A DNA stretch of 37,909 nt. Origin: VFZS01 sp964353255. GTDB lineage: Bacteria; Acidobacteriota; Terriglobia; Bryobacterales; Bryobacteraceae. The stretch is taken from assembly GCA_964353255.1 (NCBI GenBank), contig CAYGVJ010000046.1, positions 1 to 37,909 on the forward strand. Direction: 5' to 3'. Each line of letters starts with the position of its first letter. Position 1 is the stretch's first letter. This document shows, piece after piece, positions 24,549-32,099 of this stretch. The notes beneath the pieces are model-generated. The model was not told where the DNA came from. It saw only the letters and a list, made by a program, of their open reading frames with translations, and did no database searches. The position numbers were made by a program, and so were the translations under genes.

Positions 24549-25294
24549 GGCGCTACCTTCTCAGCCTCAATGATGCGCTCGTCGTAAGCGGCTTTCACGC
24601 GCCAGCCGGGCGGCGTCACCAGAAAGTCCGCCTCGTCCCAGGGGCCCTCGAGCAAGCGCCGAATCAGCGACATGTCGCCCTGCACTTTTTCGAACTTCCA
24701 GCCCCGCTCCGCGGCCTCCTCCCGGGTCTGACGCTCGAACCGCTCGTCCGGCTCCACCCCCATCTCGACGAAGGTGAACTGGCGGTAGTTGCGCGCCTGG
24801 TTTCCGAGTTGTTCGTAAAGGTACGCAGCGTTCTCCTCGCCGTAGCGGGCCGCCAGCTCCTCGTAGCTCTGGCCCAAGCCGGTCTGCTGGCGGACGGCGC
24901 GCTGGTCGAGCTGAGTCAGGCCCCCGCCCCGCTCGATCCATCCGCTGGTCTTGAAGTACACGCCCGGGTGACTGTTGAAGTATTCGAGGTAGCGTTCCTT
25001 GCTCCCCAGGAACAAGGTAATGCAGTCGTGGGCGCGCGGGATCACCAGCGGCAGAGCGCGGGCCGTCAAGCCTACGAGCCCTGTGCCGCACAGCGCGTAG
25101 CCTAGCAGGACGGCCTCGTACCGCGATGCGTCCACCGCGTCCACCGCCGCCTGCAAACGTTCGAGCATCCCTTCGGCGCCAATGTCGTGCAAACCCTTCG
25201 GCAGGAACTCCACGTCGATCTGGTTGACCGACCCCGCCGCCGCCGCGCACATCTCGCGGTAGAAGATCTCGCAACTGATCAGCTTCAGGCGCAC
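24545..25294 (-). CDS. DUF1638 family protein
   Basis: About 249 residues from GTG 25294, preferred because the family pattern begins RLKLISCEIFYRE; the open frame extends to 25357, but those codons lie within arsM. Motifs are SCEIFYREMC near the start, LLGYALCGTGLVGL in the middle and IPRAHDCITLFLGSKERYLEYF, with conserved cysteines and a His-Asp-Cys that could hold a metal or corrinoid-related ligand. The family has no established biochemical function but often lies beside corrinoid methyltransferase genes, as here. No Shine-Dalgarno is obvious, so the start is uncertain. Confidence 0.82.
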   Translation of the reverse strand: MRLKLISCEIFYREMCAAAAGSVNQIDVEFLPKGLHDIGAEGMLERLQAAVDAVDASRYEAVLLGYALCGTGLVGLTARALPLVIPRAHDCITLFLGSKERYLEYFNSHPGVYFKTSGWIERGGGLTQLDQRAVRQQTGLGQSYEELAARYGEENAAYLYEQLGNQARNYRQFTFVEMGVEPDERFERQTREEAAERGWKFEKVQGDMSLIRRLLEGPWDEADFLVTPPGWRVKAAYDERIIEAEKVAP

Positions 25295-25331
25295 CAGTGG
25301 GACAGGCTTCAGCTTGTCACAGTTGAGACCC

Positions 25332-26147
25332 TCACTGCGGCTTGCGCGCCCGCACAAAGGCGCTCATGAACTTGCCGTCCACTTGCGGCGCTATGGCGGC
25401 CGCGTCCAGGCCCGCTTTCTCCAAGTATGCGCGGGCATCCTCGGCGCGGTAGACGCGGGTCGGCTCGATGTCGATCTCCTCGAAGCCGGCCGCCGCCAGC
25501 TTCGCCCGGTACTCGGATTCCTCCAGCGCCCCGGCAATGCAGCCGATCCACAGTTCCACGTTCCGGCGGATGACCTCCGGCACATCTCCCCGCACCACAA
25601 CGTCGGAGACGGCGAACCGTCCGCCCGGCTTGAGCACGCGGAAGGCCTCGCGCAGCACACGGCCCTTGTCGGCCGACAGGTTGATGACGCAGTTGGAGAT
25701 GATCACGTCCACCGAGTTATCCGGCAGGGGGATGCTCTCGATCTCGCCTTTGAGGAACTCGACGTTCCCGACGCCCGCTTTGCGCTGGTTCTCGCGCGCC
25801 AGCTCGAGCATTTCCTCCGTCATGTCCAGCCCGTAGGCCTTGCCTGTGGGACCGACGCGCCGGGCCGACAGCAGCACGTCGATGCCGCCGCCCGAGCCCA
25901 GATCCAGCACCGTCTCGCCTTCCCTGAGTTCGGCCAGCGCCACCGGGTTGCCGCAGCCGAGCGAAGCCAGCACGGCTTCCTGGGGGATTCCGGCCACCTC
26001 GCCGGACTGGTAGAGATCGCGGGTGACGGGATCCTCCTGGCACGTGGTCGCAGCGCCGCCGCAACAGGCCCGGCCTCCGCCTACGACCTGCAAAGCCGCC
26101 TGTCCGTACTTCTCTTTCACCGTTTGCTTGAGGTCTTGGTTCGCCAT
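25332..26147 (-). CDS. arsM: Arsenite S-adenosylmethionine methyltransferase (ArsM)
   Basis: A 271-residue class I SAM methyltransferase that converts As(III) to methylated arsenicals. The SAM motif is VLDLGSGGGIDVLLSA. The three arsenic-binding cysteines of ArsM are present in SLGCGNP, SNCVINL and WIGCIAGAL, and an extra N-terminal pair Cys28-Cys29 (ACCGG) is typical of the group. AGGAG lies 7 bases upstream of ATG 26147, inside the 3' end of arsR, which it overlaps by 31 bases. Regulation by that ArsR is therefore likely. Confidence 0.96.
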   Translation of the reverse strand: MANQDLKQTVKEKYGQAALQVVGGGRACCGGAATTCQEDPVTRDLYQSGEVAGIPQEAVLASLGCGNPVALAELREGETVLDLGSGGGIDVLLSARRVGPTGKAYGLDMTEEMLELARENQRKAGVGNVEFLKGEIESIPLPDNSVDVIISNCVINLSADKGRVLREAFRVLKPGGRFAVSDVVVRGDVPEVIRRNVELWIGCIAGALEESEYRAKLAAAGFEEIDIEPTRVYRAEDARAYLEKAGLDAAAIAPQVDGKFMSAFVRARKPQ

Positions 26148-26476
26148 CTCACTCTCCTGTTTGTGCCCCCCGCCCGGCTACAGCACTCCGCGTACAGAAA
26201 GCCGACCAGCTCGCGTAGCGCGGCGGTGTCGGCGTTGTAACGCAGATACTGCCGCTGGCGCCGCACCACGACCAGGCCCTCATGCTTGAGCTTCTCCAGA
26301 TGATGCGAGAGGGTCGAGCCGGGGATGCCCAACTCTTTCTGGATCTCGCCCACCACCAGGCCGTCCGGGTGGGCGGCCAGCAGCAGGCGCACGATGCGCA
26401 ACCGGGCCACGTTGCCCAGGGCGGCCAGCCTGTCGGCGTAGCGGGTCGCGTCGCCGGGGGCGGTTGCTTCTGTCAC
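26117..26476 (-). CDS. arsR: ArsR-family arsenic-responsive repressor
   Basis: A 119-residue ArsR/SmtB winged-helix repressor starting at GTG 26476. The recognition region is IPGSTLSHHLEKLKHEGLVVVRRQ. A vicinal pair Cys98-Cys99 (YAECCSR) sits in the C-terminal helix, as in the Acidithiobacillus-type ArsR (Cys95/96/102), not in the ELCVCDL helix of the E. coli type; the third cysteine is not obvious. A -10/-35 pair with 17-base spacing places transcription start at about the GTG itself, so the mRNA looks leaderless. arsM is translated from within its 3' end. Confidence 0.94.
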   Translation of the reverse strand: MTEATAPGDATRYADRLAALGNVARLRIVRLLLAAHPDGLVVGEIQKELGIPGSTLSHHLEKLKHEGLVVVRRQRQYLRYNADTAALRELVGFLYAECCSRAGGTNRRVRWRTKTSSKR

Positions 26477-26511
26477 ATTTCTAGAATACTAGAAATATCG
26501 AGAGATGTCAA
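26477..26511 (-). promoter_or_regulatory. arsR promoter with overlapping palindromic operator
   Basis: Read on the minus strand, TTGACA (26511-26506) is followed by a 17-base spacer and TATTCT (26488-26483). A perfect palindrome, ATTTCTAG-4-CTAGAAAT, covers 26477-26496 and overlaps the -10 box, as expected for ArsR autorepression. The predicted start lies at about 26476, the first base of the GTG. The -35 box and spacer lie within the last codons of the upstream homocysteine methyltransferase gene. Confidence 0.8.
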
Positions 26512-27352
26512 CTATGTACTCCGGCCCCGTCCCGCAGCAGCCGCCGATGAAGGAAGCCCCCGCCTCGAGCAGCGCCGGCACCTGCCGGGCGAACTCCCCC
26601 GGCGTGGTCCGCCACACGGTGCGGCCCTCCACCAGCGCCGGCTGGCCCGCGTTGGGCTTCATCCAGACGGGCAGGCGCGTGGCCGCGCGCAGCCGCCGGC
26701 AGATGGGCAGGTAGTCCTCGATGCCAACGCCGCAGTTCGCGCCCACGGCATCTGCACCCGCTCCTGTCAGCTCCTGCGCCGCCTGCTCGGGAGTGACCCC
26801 CATCATGGTGCGGTCCTTGTTGCGGCCCGAGCCGAACACCATCGACACCACCACCGGGAGGCCGGTCTGCCGGGCCGCGCTCAGGCCCACCTTGGCCTCC
26901 GCCAGGTCGGCCATGGTCTCGAAGACAATCGCTTCGGCGCCAGCCTCCGCCAGCAGCTTCGCCTGCTCGAGAAAGACCGCGTGCAGCTCCTCCTCGGTGG
27001 TCTCGCCCGTCACCAGCAGCTTGCCGCTCGGCCCCATCGAGGCGATCACGTGCGCCCGCCCGCGCGCCGCCGCCAGCGAGATTGCGACGCCCGCTCGGTT
27101 TACCTCCGCCGTACGGTCCGCCAGGCCGTAGCGCACAAGCGCCAGCCGGTTGGCGCGGAAAGTGTTGGTGAGGATGACCTGGCTGCCGGCCTCTACGTAC
27201 GCGCGGGCCACTTCCTCGACCTTCTCCGGGTGGGAGAGGTTCCAGGCGTCCGGGCATTCCTCGGCCCCGAGGCCCCGCCCCTGCAACAAGCTACCCCAGG
27301 CGCCGTCGGTCAGCACCGGCCCGGAAGCGGCCAGCCGTTCAATCAGCGTCAT
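26489..27352 (-). CDS. Homocysteine S-methyltransferase family protein (MetH N-terminal/BHMT-type)
   Basis: A 287-residue stand-alone zinc-dependent homocysteine methyltransferase domain. The start region LTDGAWGSLLQGRGL and TNTFRANR are typical of this TIM barrel. The zinc cysteines appear as GANCGVG and the paired GGCCGTGP near the C terminus. It can form methionine from homocysteine using a methyl group, probably carried by the corrinoid protein encoded just upstream with a 4-base ATGA overlap. The gene lacks the folate, cobalamin and reactivation domains of full MetH, so the methyl source is inferred from context. Confidence 0.9.
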   Translation of the reverse strand: MTLIERLAASGPVLTDGAWGSLLQGRGLGAEECPDAWNLSHPEKVEEVARAYVEAGSQVILTNTFRANRLALVRYGLADRTAEVNRAGVAISLAAARGRAHVIASMGPSGKLLVTGETTEEELHAVFLEQAKLLAEAGAEAIVFETMADLAEAKVGLSAARQTGLPVVVSMVFGSGRNKDRTMMGVTPEQAAQELTGAGADAVGANCGVGIEDYLPICRRLRAATRLPVWMKPNAGQPALVEGRTVWRTTPGEFARQVPALLEAGASFIGGCCGTGPEYIVDISRYF

Positions 27353-27969
27353 TTCCCGAGCACCTTGCGGGCCAGGGGTACCGCTGCCGCGGCGCTCGAG
27401 CCGTAACCGTCGGCCCCTATCTGTTCGGCGTATTCCTGCGTCACCGGCGCGCCGCCAATCAGCACCTTGACCCGGTCCCGAACTCCTGCCGCCTCGAGTG
27501 CCTGGATGGTCGTCTTCATCGCCGGCATGGTCACGGTCAGCAACGCTGACAGCGCCACGATGTCCGCGCCCTTCTGCTGGGCGGCCTCCACGAAGCGCTC
27601 CGGCGTCACATCGTAGCCCAGGTCGATCACCTCGAAGCCACCGCCCTGGAACATCGAGGCGACCAGGTTCTTGCCGATGTCGTGCAGGTCCCCCTTCACC
27701 GTCCCGATCACCACCCGGCCCACCGGCTCAGGCGGCGTACCGATCAGTTCGAGCGCGGCTCTCATTGCCCGGGCCGCCAGCAACAACTGCGGGACATAAT
27801 ACTCCTCGCAGTCGAACCGCCGGCCCACCTCCCCCATGGCGGGGGTGATGTACTCGCTGATGAGTTCGGACGGGGCCACGTTCTCCGCCAGGGCCTCGCG
27901 CGTAACGGCCGCCGCGCCCTTGTTGTCGCCATTCAACACCGCTTCGTAGAGTCTTGCCAGCTCGGCCAT
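27349..27969 (-). CDS. Corrinoid (cobalamin)-binding protein, MtaC/MetH B12-domain type
   Basis: A 206-residue methyl-shuttle protein. Residues ~1-80 are the helical cap (B12-binding 2), and ~85-206 the Rossmann-like cobalamin domain. The base-off ligand motif D94-x-H96-x-x-G99 (GDLHDIGKN) is intact, followed by VIDLGYDV, ALSALLTVTMPAM and GGAPVTQEYA. In methylotrophic systems this protein receives a methyl from a substrate-specific methyltransferase and gives it to a second one. Here it lies between a UroD-type protein and the homocysteine methyltransferase. No corrinoid reactivase (RamA-type) gene is seen in the window. Confidence 0.96.
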   Translation of the reverse strand: MAELARLYEAVLNGDNKGAAAVTREALAENVAPSELISEYITPAMGEVGRRFDCEEYYVPQLLLAARAMRAALELIGTPPEPVGRVVIGTVKGDLHDIGKNLVASMFQGGGFEVIDLGYDVTPERFVEAAQQKGADIVALSALLTVTMPAMKTTIQALEAAGVRDRVKVLIGGAPVTQEYAEQIGADGYGSSAAAAVPLARKVLGK

Positions 27970-27977
27970 GTCCTGTT

Positions 27978-29234
27978 CTATCTCCCCTCGAATTCCGCTA
28001 CCGCCTCCAGCATTGCCACGATGTTCTCCACCGGCGTCCCGGCCTGGATGTTGTGGACGGAGTTGAAGACGAAGCCTCCGTTCCGCGCGAAGATCTCGCA
28101 GCGCCGTAGAACCTGCTCGCGCACCTGGGACCGCGTTCCGAACGGGAGAGTGTGCTGCGTGTCCACTCCCCCGCCCCAGAACACTAGCTTATCACCCCAG
28201 GCCGCCTTCAGACCCGCCGGGTCCATGCCCGCCGCCGAGCACTGCACGGGGTTGAGGATGTCGAAGCCCGCCTCGATGAGGCCGGGGATGAACTTGCTCA
28301 CCGCCCCGCAGGTGTGCTTGAACGTTTTCCACCTCGTGTTCCGGTGGATCCAGCCGTTGACTTGCTGGTAGTAGGGCATGTACAGCTCGCGGAAGGTGGC
28401 CTCCGAGCAGAACGAGGAGGTCTGGGTGCCGAAGTCCGTTCCGCAGACGAACACCACGTCCACCAGCTCGCCCGCCGTGGCCCAAATCCTCTCCAGGTTT
28501 CCCAGGGCGATTTCGCACTGGCGCGAGAAGACGGCGTGAATGTAGTCGCGCCGTGTCTCGGTCGAGATGTACCATTCGGTCACGTCGCGGATCCCCCTGG
28601 GGCGCTTCAGGAACGGCGCCGGAACCAGCGCGATGTCCCCGAAGCCTATTCCGGGCAGGCCCAGAGCGACGGCGCGCCCAGTCGCGGCCGCCTCCGTCGC
28701 GGCCTTCCGTAGATAGGTCAGGTAATCCTCGGACACCGGGCCGAACTCCTCTAGGTTGTCCTCCGGGTTCAACTTGTCTTCCTCGACGGGCGGCTGCCGG
28801 ATGATGCTGTCGAAGAAGTGTCCGCCCTTGGGCATGCGGCCGCTGGGCGGCGCCGTGGTGTCACCTTCTGGGAAGATCAGCGTGTCGCCGTTGGGGGCCA
28901 CCCGCGTGCGGAAGCCTTCAGAAACCAGCACCTCTAGCCCGCTTTCCAAACTCCAAGGCTTCCAGTTGCGGTTGACGTAGCCAAACAGCGTGTCGTAAGG
29001 GAAGACGCCCTCGACGTCGATGCCCATGGCCTGCTTGAGGTCTTCGTCCAGCCAGCCCAGCATCTGGTAAGGCTCGTGCACCTTGACCGGCTGCTTCTCC
29101 AGGCCGTAGTAATCGCGCAGGGCGGCCACGCAGGTGACGTGCACTCCGGTGACCGCAGTGCTCCCGAAGTCCACCGGCACGCGCTCCGGCTGGGCGTGAT
29201 TCAGAGCCGCCAGGACTCGCTCTCTGCTGCTCAT
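27978..29234 (-). CDS. UroD-like putative methyltransferase, first gene of the corrinoid cluster
   Basis: A 418-residue uroporphyrinogen-decarboxylase-superfamily protein opening MSSRERVLAALNHAQPERVPVDFGS. It has HTCG (KTFKHTCGAVSKF) as the H-x-C pair but no third cysteine where MtaA-type enzymes have GAGCEV; that region reads FVFNSVHNIQAGTPVENI. This HNIQ-type branch is common beside corrinoid proteins and may be the substrate-specific demethylating partner, but the substrate is unknown. It begins 6 bases from the edge of a nested inverted repeat (29240-29375), and no strong Shine-Dalgarno is seen. Confidence 0.88.
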   Translation of the reverse strand: MSSRERVLAALNHAQPERVPVDFGSTAVTGVHVTCVAALRDYYGLEKQPVKVHEPYQMLGWLDEDLKQAMGIDVEGVFPYDTLFGYVNRNWKPWSLESGLEVLVSEGFRTRVAPNGDTLIFPEGDTTAPPSGRMPKGGHFFDSIIRQPPVEEDKLNPEDNLEEFGPVSEDYLTYLRKAATEAAATGRAVALGLPGIGFGDIALVPAPFLKRPRGIRDVTEWYISTETRRDYIHAVFSRQCEIALGNLERIWATAGELVDVVFVCGTDFGTQTSSFCSEATFRELYMPYYQQVNGWIHRNTRWKTFKHTCGAVSKFIPGLIEAGFDILNPVQCSAAGMDPAGLKAAWGDKLVFWGGGVDTQHTLPFGTRSQVREQVLRRCEIFARNGGFVFNSVHNIQAGTPVENIVAMLEAVAEFEGR

Positions 29235-29239
29235 CGCAC

Positions 29240-29375
29240 CAATGCCTCAGCCTTGGGTGGGCAGCGTCTGGACCCGCCGTGGGACATGCTTTAGCTTGTC
29301 CGGCCGCTTTCCCACGAAAGCCGCAGACAAGCTGAAGCTTATCCTACCCACGGCCCACCCAAGACTGAAGCATTG
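29240..29375. repeat. Nested inverted-repeat element between divergent genes
   Basis: The outer arms 29240-29262 and 29353-29375 are 23 bases with two mismatches. Inside, GTGGGACATGCTTTAGCTTGTC (in part) pairs imperfectly with GACAAGCTGAAGCTTATCC...CCCAC, and a short TTTC/GAAA hairpin lies at the centre. The 136-base element nearly fills the gap between the corrinoid operon start (29234) and the Gfo gene (29422). Confidence 0.8.
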
Positions 29376-29390
29376 CCGAACCTAACAGAT

Positions 29391-29396
29391 TACAAT
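29391..29396 (+). promoter_or_regulatory. Candidate -10 box for the oxidoreductase/isomerase pair
   Basis: TACAAT lies 26 bases before ATG 29422, and the Shine-Dalgarno TGGAGG follows at 29411-29416. No matching -35 was found at 17 bases; that stretch falls in the right arm of the nested repeat. Confidence 0.35.
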
Positions 29397-29421
29397 ACCT
29401 GGGAGGCTGCTGGAGGCCGCC

Positions 29422-30540
29422 ATGACCCTGGACCTGAATCTGGAACACCTCCCGCCCCCGCCCCAGCGGAAGGACTTCCGCATCGGAGCCATCGGGGCGG
29501 GTTTCATAATGCGCGACGTGCACCTGGTGGCCTACGCGCACGCCGGCTACAACGTAGTGGCCATCACCTCGCAGCCACCCGAGGGTGCGCGCGAGGCCGC
29601 CCGGGCGCGCGGCATCCCCAAAGTGTACGCGACCAACGAGGAGCTGCTGACCGATCCCTCGATCGAGGTGGTGGACATCGCCGTGCCGCCCGATCAGCAG
29701 CTCGGGGTGGTGCGCCAGGCGGTCCGCCACGCCGATCACATCAAGGGCGTGCTGGCGCAGAAACCGCTGGGCTGCAACTACGCGGAAGCGCGCGAGGTGG
29801 TGCGGCTCTGCCGTGAGGCCGGCATCACCCTGGCGGTCAACCAGAACATGCGCTACGACCATTCCATCCGCGCGCTGAAGACCCTGCTGAAGCGCGGCTG
29901 GCTCGGCGAGCCGGTGCTGGCCACCATCGAGATGCGCGCCATACCTCACTGGCAGCCCTGGGTGACCGGCCTGGGCCGGGTGACGCTGCTGGTGATGAGC
30001 ATCCACCACCTGGACACCTTCCGTTACCTGTTCGGGGACCCGGAGTACGTTTACTGCTCCGCGCGCACAGACCCCCGCACCAAGTTTCCCCACCGCGACG
30101 GGGTGGTCCTCTATACGCTCGAATACTTGAGCGGCCTGCGCGCCGCCGCCTGGGACGACGTCTGGGCCGGCCCGGCCCGCGAGGGCGCGGCCTCCGACAT
30201 CTACATCAAGTGGCGCGTCGAGGGCACCGACGGCATGGCCCAGGGAACCATCGGCTGGCCCAGTTACCCTAACGCCACCCCCTCGACCCTCGACTTCACT
30301 ACCAAGCTCGCGCCGAATACCTGGTTCCAGCCGCGCTGGAAGGAAGTCTGGTTCCCGGACGCCTTCGAGGGCACCATGGGCCAGTTGCTCGACTCCCTGG
30401 CGACCGGCGCCGAACCGGCCATCAGCGGCCGCGACAACCTGCACACCATGGCGCTGGTCGATGCCTGCTACAGGTCACTGGACGAGCACCGCCCCGTGGC
30501 GCTGAACGAAGTCTTAGACCTTACTGAGCCGCGACCGTGA
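29422..30540 (+). CDS. Gfo/Idh/MocA family oxidoreductase (cytoplasmic)
   Basis: A 372-residue NAD(P)-dependent oxidoreductase. The Rossmann motif is IGAIGAGFIMRD, and the family EKP appears as QKPLG. The C-terminal domain includes SIHHLDTFRYLFG with the conserved His and Asp. There is no signal peptide, unlike the family member at 20085-21200. TGGAGG lies 5 bases before ATG 29422. The next gene, 24 bases downstream, encodes a sugar-phosphate isomerase-like TIM barrel; such pairs are common in inositol or keto-sugar catabolism, but the substrate is not determined. Confidence 0.93.
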   Translation: MTLDLNLEHLPPPPQRKDFRIGAIGAGFIMRDVHLVAYAHAGYNVVAITSQPPEGAREAARARGIPKVYATNEELLTDPSIEVVDIAVPPDQQLGVVRQAVRHADHIKGVLAQKPLGCNYAEAREVVRLCREAGITLAVNQNMRYDHSIRALKTLLKRGWLGEPVLATIEMRAIPHWQPWVTGLGRVTLLVMSIHHLDTFRYLFGDPEYVYCSARTDPRTKFPHRDGVVLYTLEYLSGLRAAAWDDVWAGPAREGAASDIYIKWRVEGTDGMAQGTIGWPSYPNATPSTLDFTTKLAPNTWFQPRWKEVWFPDAFEGTMGQLLDSLATGAEPAISGRDNLHTMALVDACYRSLDEHRPVALNEVLDLTEPRP

Positions 30541-30564
30541 GGGAGCGGTTGCGCAGGAGGACGC

Positions 30565-31386
30565 ATGAAACTCGGACTTATCAACTCGGCCTGGCAAGGC
30601 ACGAAAGTATCCACCGCCGACGGCATCCGCAAGACTAAGGAGATCGGCTTCGACACCATAGACATCTTCGCCGACCCCCTGGACATGACCATCAAGGAGC
30701 GCCGGCTGATCAAAGACGTCTGCCGCGAGCAGCGCCTGCCCATCGTCTCGGTCTGCTGCGTGGCGCTGGGCGTGGTTGACTTCAACCCGGCTGTGCAGCG
30801 CTTCCACATGAACCGCTCGAAGGCTTACCTGGACCTGGTCTACGAGCTGGAGGCACGCAACCTTCTGCTGGTGCTGGGCGAGTACCTCTGGCAGCAGGAG
30901 GTGATCGCGCCCGCGGCGCAATGGCAGTGGGCCGTGGAGAACGTGCGCGCCCTGGGCCAGTACGCCGCCGACCTCGGCATCGAGATCGCCATCGAGCTGG
31001 AGCCGTTCGGACTGTCGCTCATCAACACCCTCGACAAGATGGAGCGGTTCCTCGACGATGTGGGGCATCCGGCGGTGCGCGCCAACCTCGACCTCTCGCA
31101 TCTGCACCTGTCGGGCACGCCGGCGGAGGCGATCCAACGTCTGAAGGGACGCATCGCGCATGTGCATTTCTCCGATTGCGACGGCAAGGTCCACGGCGAC
31201 CTGCCGCCCGGCCGCGGCGTGGTGGACTTCATCCCGTACCTCAGCCAGTTGAAGCACGTCGGGTTCGACGGCACGGTGAGCATCGAGCTAGAGTACTCGC
31301 CGGAGCCCGACAAGATTGAGGACTGGGTCCGCGAAGCCTACGAAGCCACCGACCGGCTGATGCGGGCGGTGGGCGCGCGCGGGTAG
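30565..31386 (+). CDS. Sugar phosphate isomerase/epimerase family protein
   Basis: A 273-residue xylose-isomerase-like TIM barrel opening MKLGLINSAWQGTK. Probable metal ligands are the E of AIELEPFG, the D and H of ANLDLSHLHLS, the H of AHVHFSDCDGK and the E of SIELEY. GGAGG lies 4 bases before ATG 30565. It follows the Gfo/Idh/MocA gene in a likely two-gene operon, consistent with a shared sugar or polyol pathway. It is not a close copy of the family member at 22659-23498 by eye. Confidence 0.9.
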   Translation: MKLGLINSAWQGTKVSTADGIRKTKEIGFDTIDIFADPLDMTIKERRLIKDVCREQRLPIVSVCCVALGVVDFNPAVQRFHMNRSKAYLDLVYELEARNLLLVLGEYLWQQEVIAPAAQWQWAVENVRALGQYAADLGIEIAIELEPFGLSLINTLDKMERFLDDVGHPAVRANLDLSHLHLSGTPAEAIQRLKGRIAHVHFSDCDGKVHGDLPPGRGVVDFIPYLSQLKHVGFDGTVSIELEYSPEPDKIEDWVREAYEATDRLMRAVGARG

Positions 31387-31430
31387 GATATGACTCCCGT
31401 CTTGTCGCGGACAAGCCGGGAGGCTTATCC
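31387..31430. terminator. Bidirectional hairpin between convergent stops
   Basis: GGATATGACTCCCG (31387-31400) pairs with CGGGAGGCTTATCC (31417-31430) with two mismatches, and CTTGTC/GACAAG closes the inner stem around GCG. The hairpin begins right after the TAG of the isomerase gene and contains the TAA of pyrF. Its arms resemble the GACAAGC...CTTATCC modules of 29281-29347. It is a plausible terminator for both strands; there is no U-tract. Confidence 0.65.
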
Positions 31431-32099
31431 CACTTCCGTCAGGATACGCTCGACCTCCGCCCGTGGGTCTTCGGCGCGGGTCACCTGCCGGCCGATGACC
31501 AGATAGTCGGCGCCGGCGCGCAGGGCTTCCGCCGGGGTCGCCACGCGTTTCTGATCGCCCTTCCCTGCCCCGGCGGAGCGAACGCCGGGGGTAACCAGGA
31601 TGGCCTTGGGACCGGCCAGGGCGCGCACTGCTGCCGCCTCAAGCGGGGAGCACACGATTCCGTCGATGCCCGCGGCCATGGCCTTGCGCACCCGCAGCGC
31701 CACCAGGTCCGAAACCGCGCAGGGGTAACCCAGGTCGGCCAGATCGTCCTGGTCGAAGCTGGTGAGCACGGTCACGGCCAGCAGCTTCAGCGGGGACTCT
31801 CCCCGGCCCGCCACTGCCGCCTCCATCACCGCCCGGCTGCCATGCACCGTGGTGAAAGCGGCGCCGCTCGCGGCCACCTGCGCCACCGCCCTCTTCACCG
31901 TCTCGCCAATGTCGTAAAGCTTCAGGTCCACGAAGACCTGCTTGCCTTGACCGGTCAACTCCCGCACCAAGGCCATCCCGGCGGCGGCGTACAGCTCCAG
32001 CCCCACCTTGTAGAAGGACACGCAGTCGCCCAGGCGATCCACCAGCTCCCGGGCCTTCTCGGCCGACTCAAAATCCAGAGCAATGATCAGTGGGTTCAT
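31425..32099 (-). CDS. pyrF: Orotidine-5'-phosphate decarboxylase
   Basis: Converts OMP to UMP, the last step of de novo pyrimidine synthesis. The 224-residue length is usual for the bacterial short form. The catalytic D58-x-K60-x-x-D63 (DLKLYDIG) is intact, and the phosphate-binding loops VTPGVRSAGAGKGDQKRVATP and ADYLVIGRQVTRAEDP match. The start overlaps the selD stop by four bases (ATGA). Pairing of pyrF with selD has no known functional meaning and may be positional. Confidence 0.97.
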   Translation of the reverse strand: MNPLIIALDFESAEKARELVDRLGDCVSFYKVGLELYAAAGMALVRELTGQGKQVFVDLKLYDIGETVKRAVAQVAASGAAFTTVHGSRAVMEAAVAGRGESPLKLLAVTVLTSFDQDDLADLGYPCAVSDLVALRVRKAMAAGIDGIVCSPLEAAAVRALAGPKAILVTPGVRSAGAGKGDQKRVATPAEALRAGADYLVIGRQVTRAEDPRAEVERILTEVG

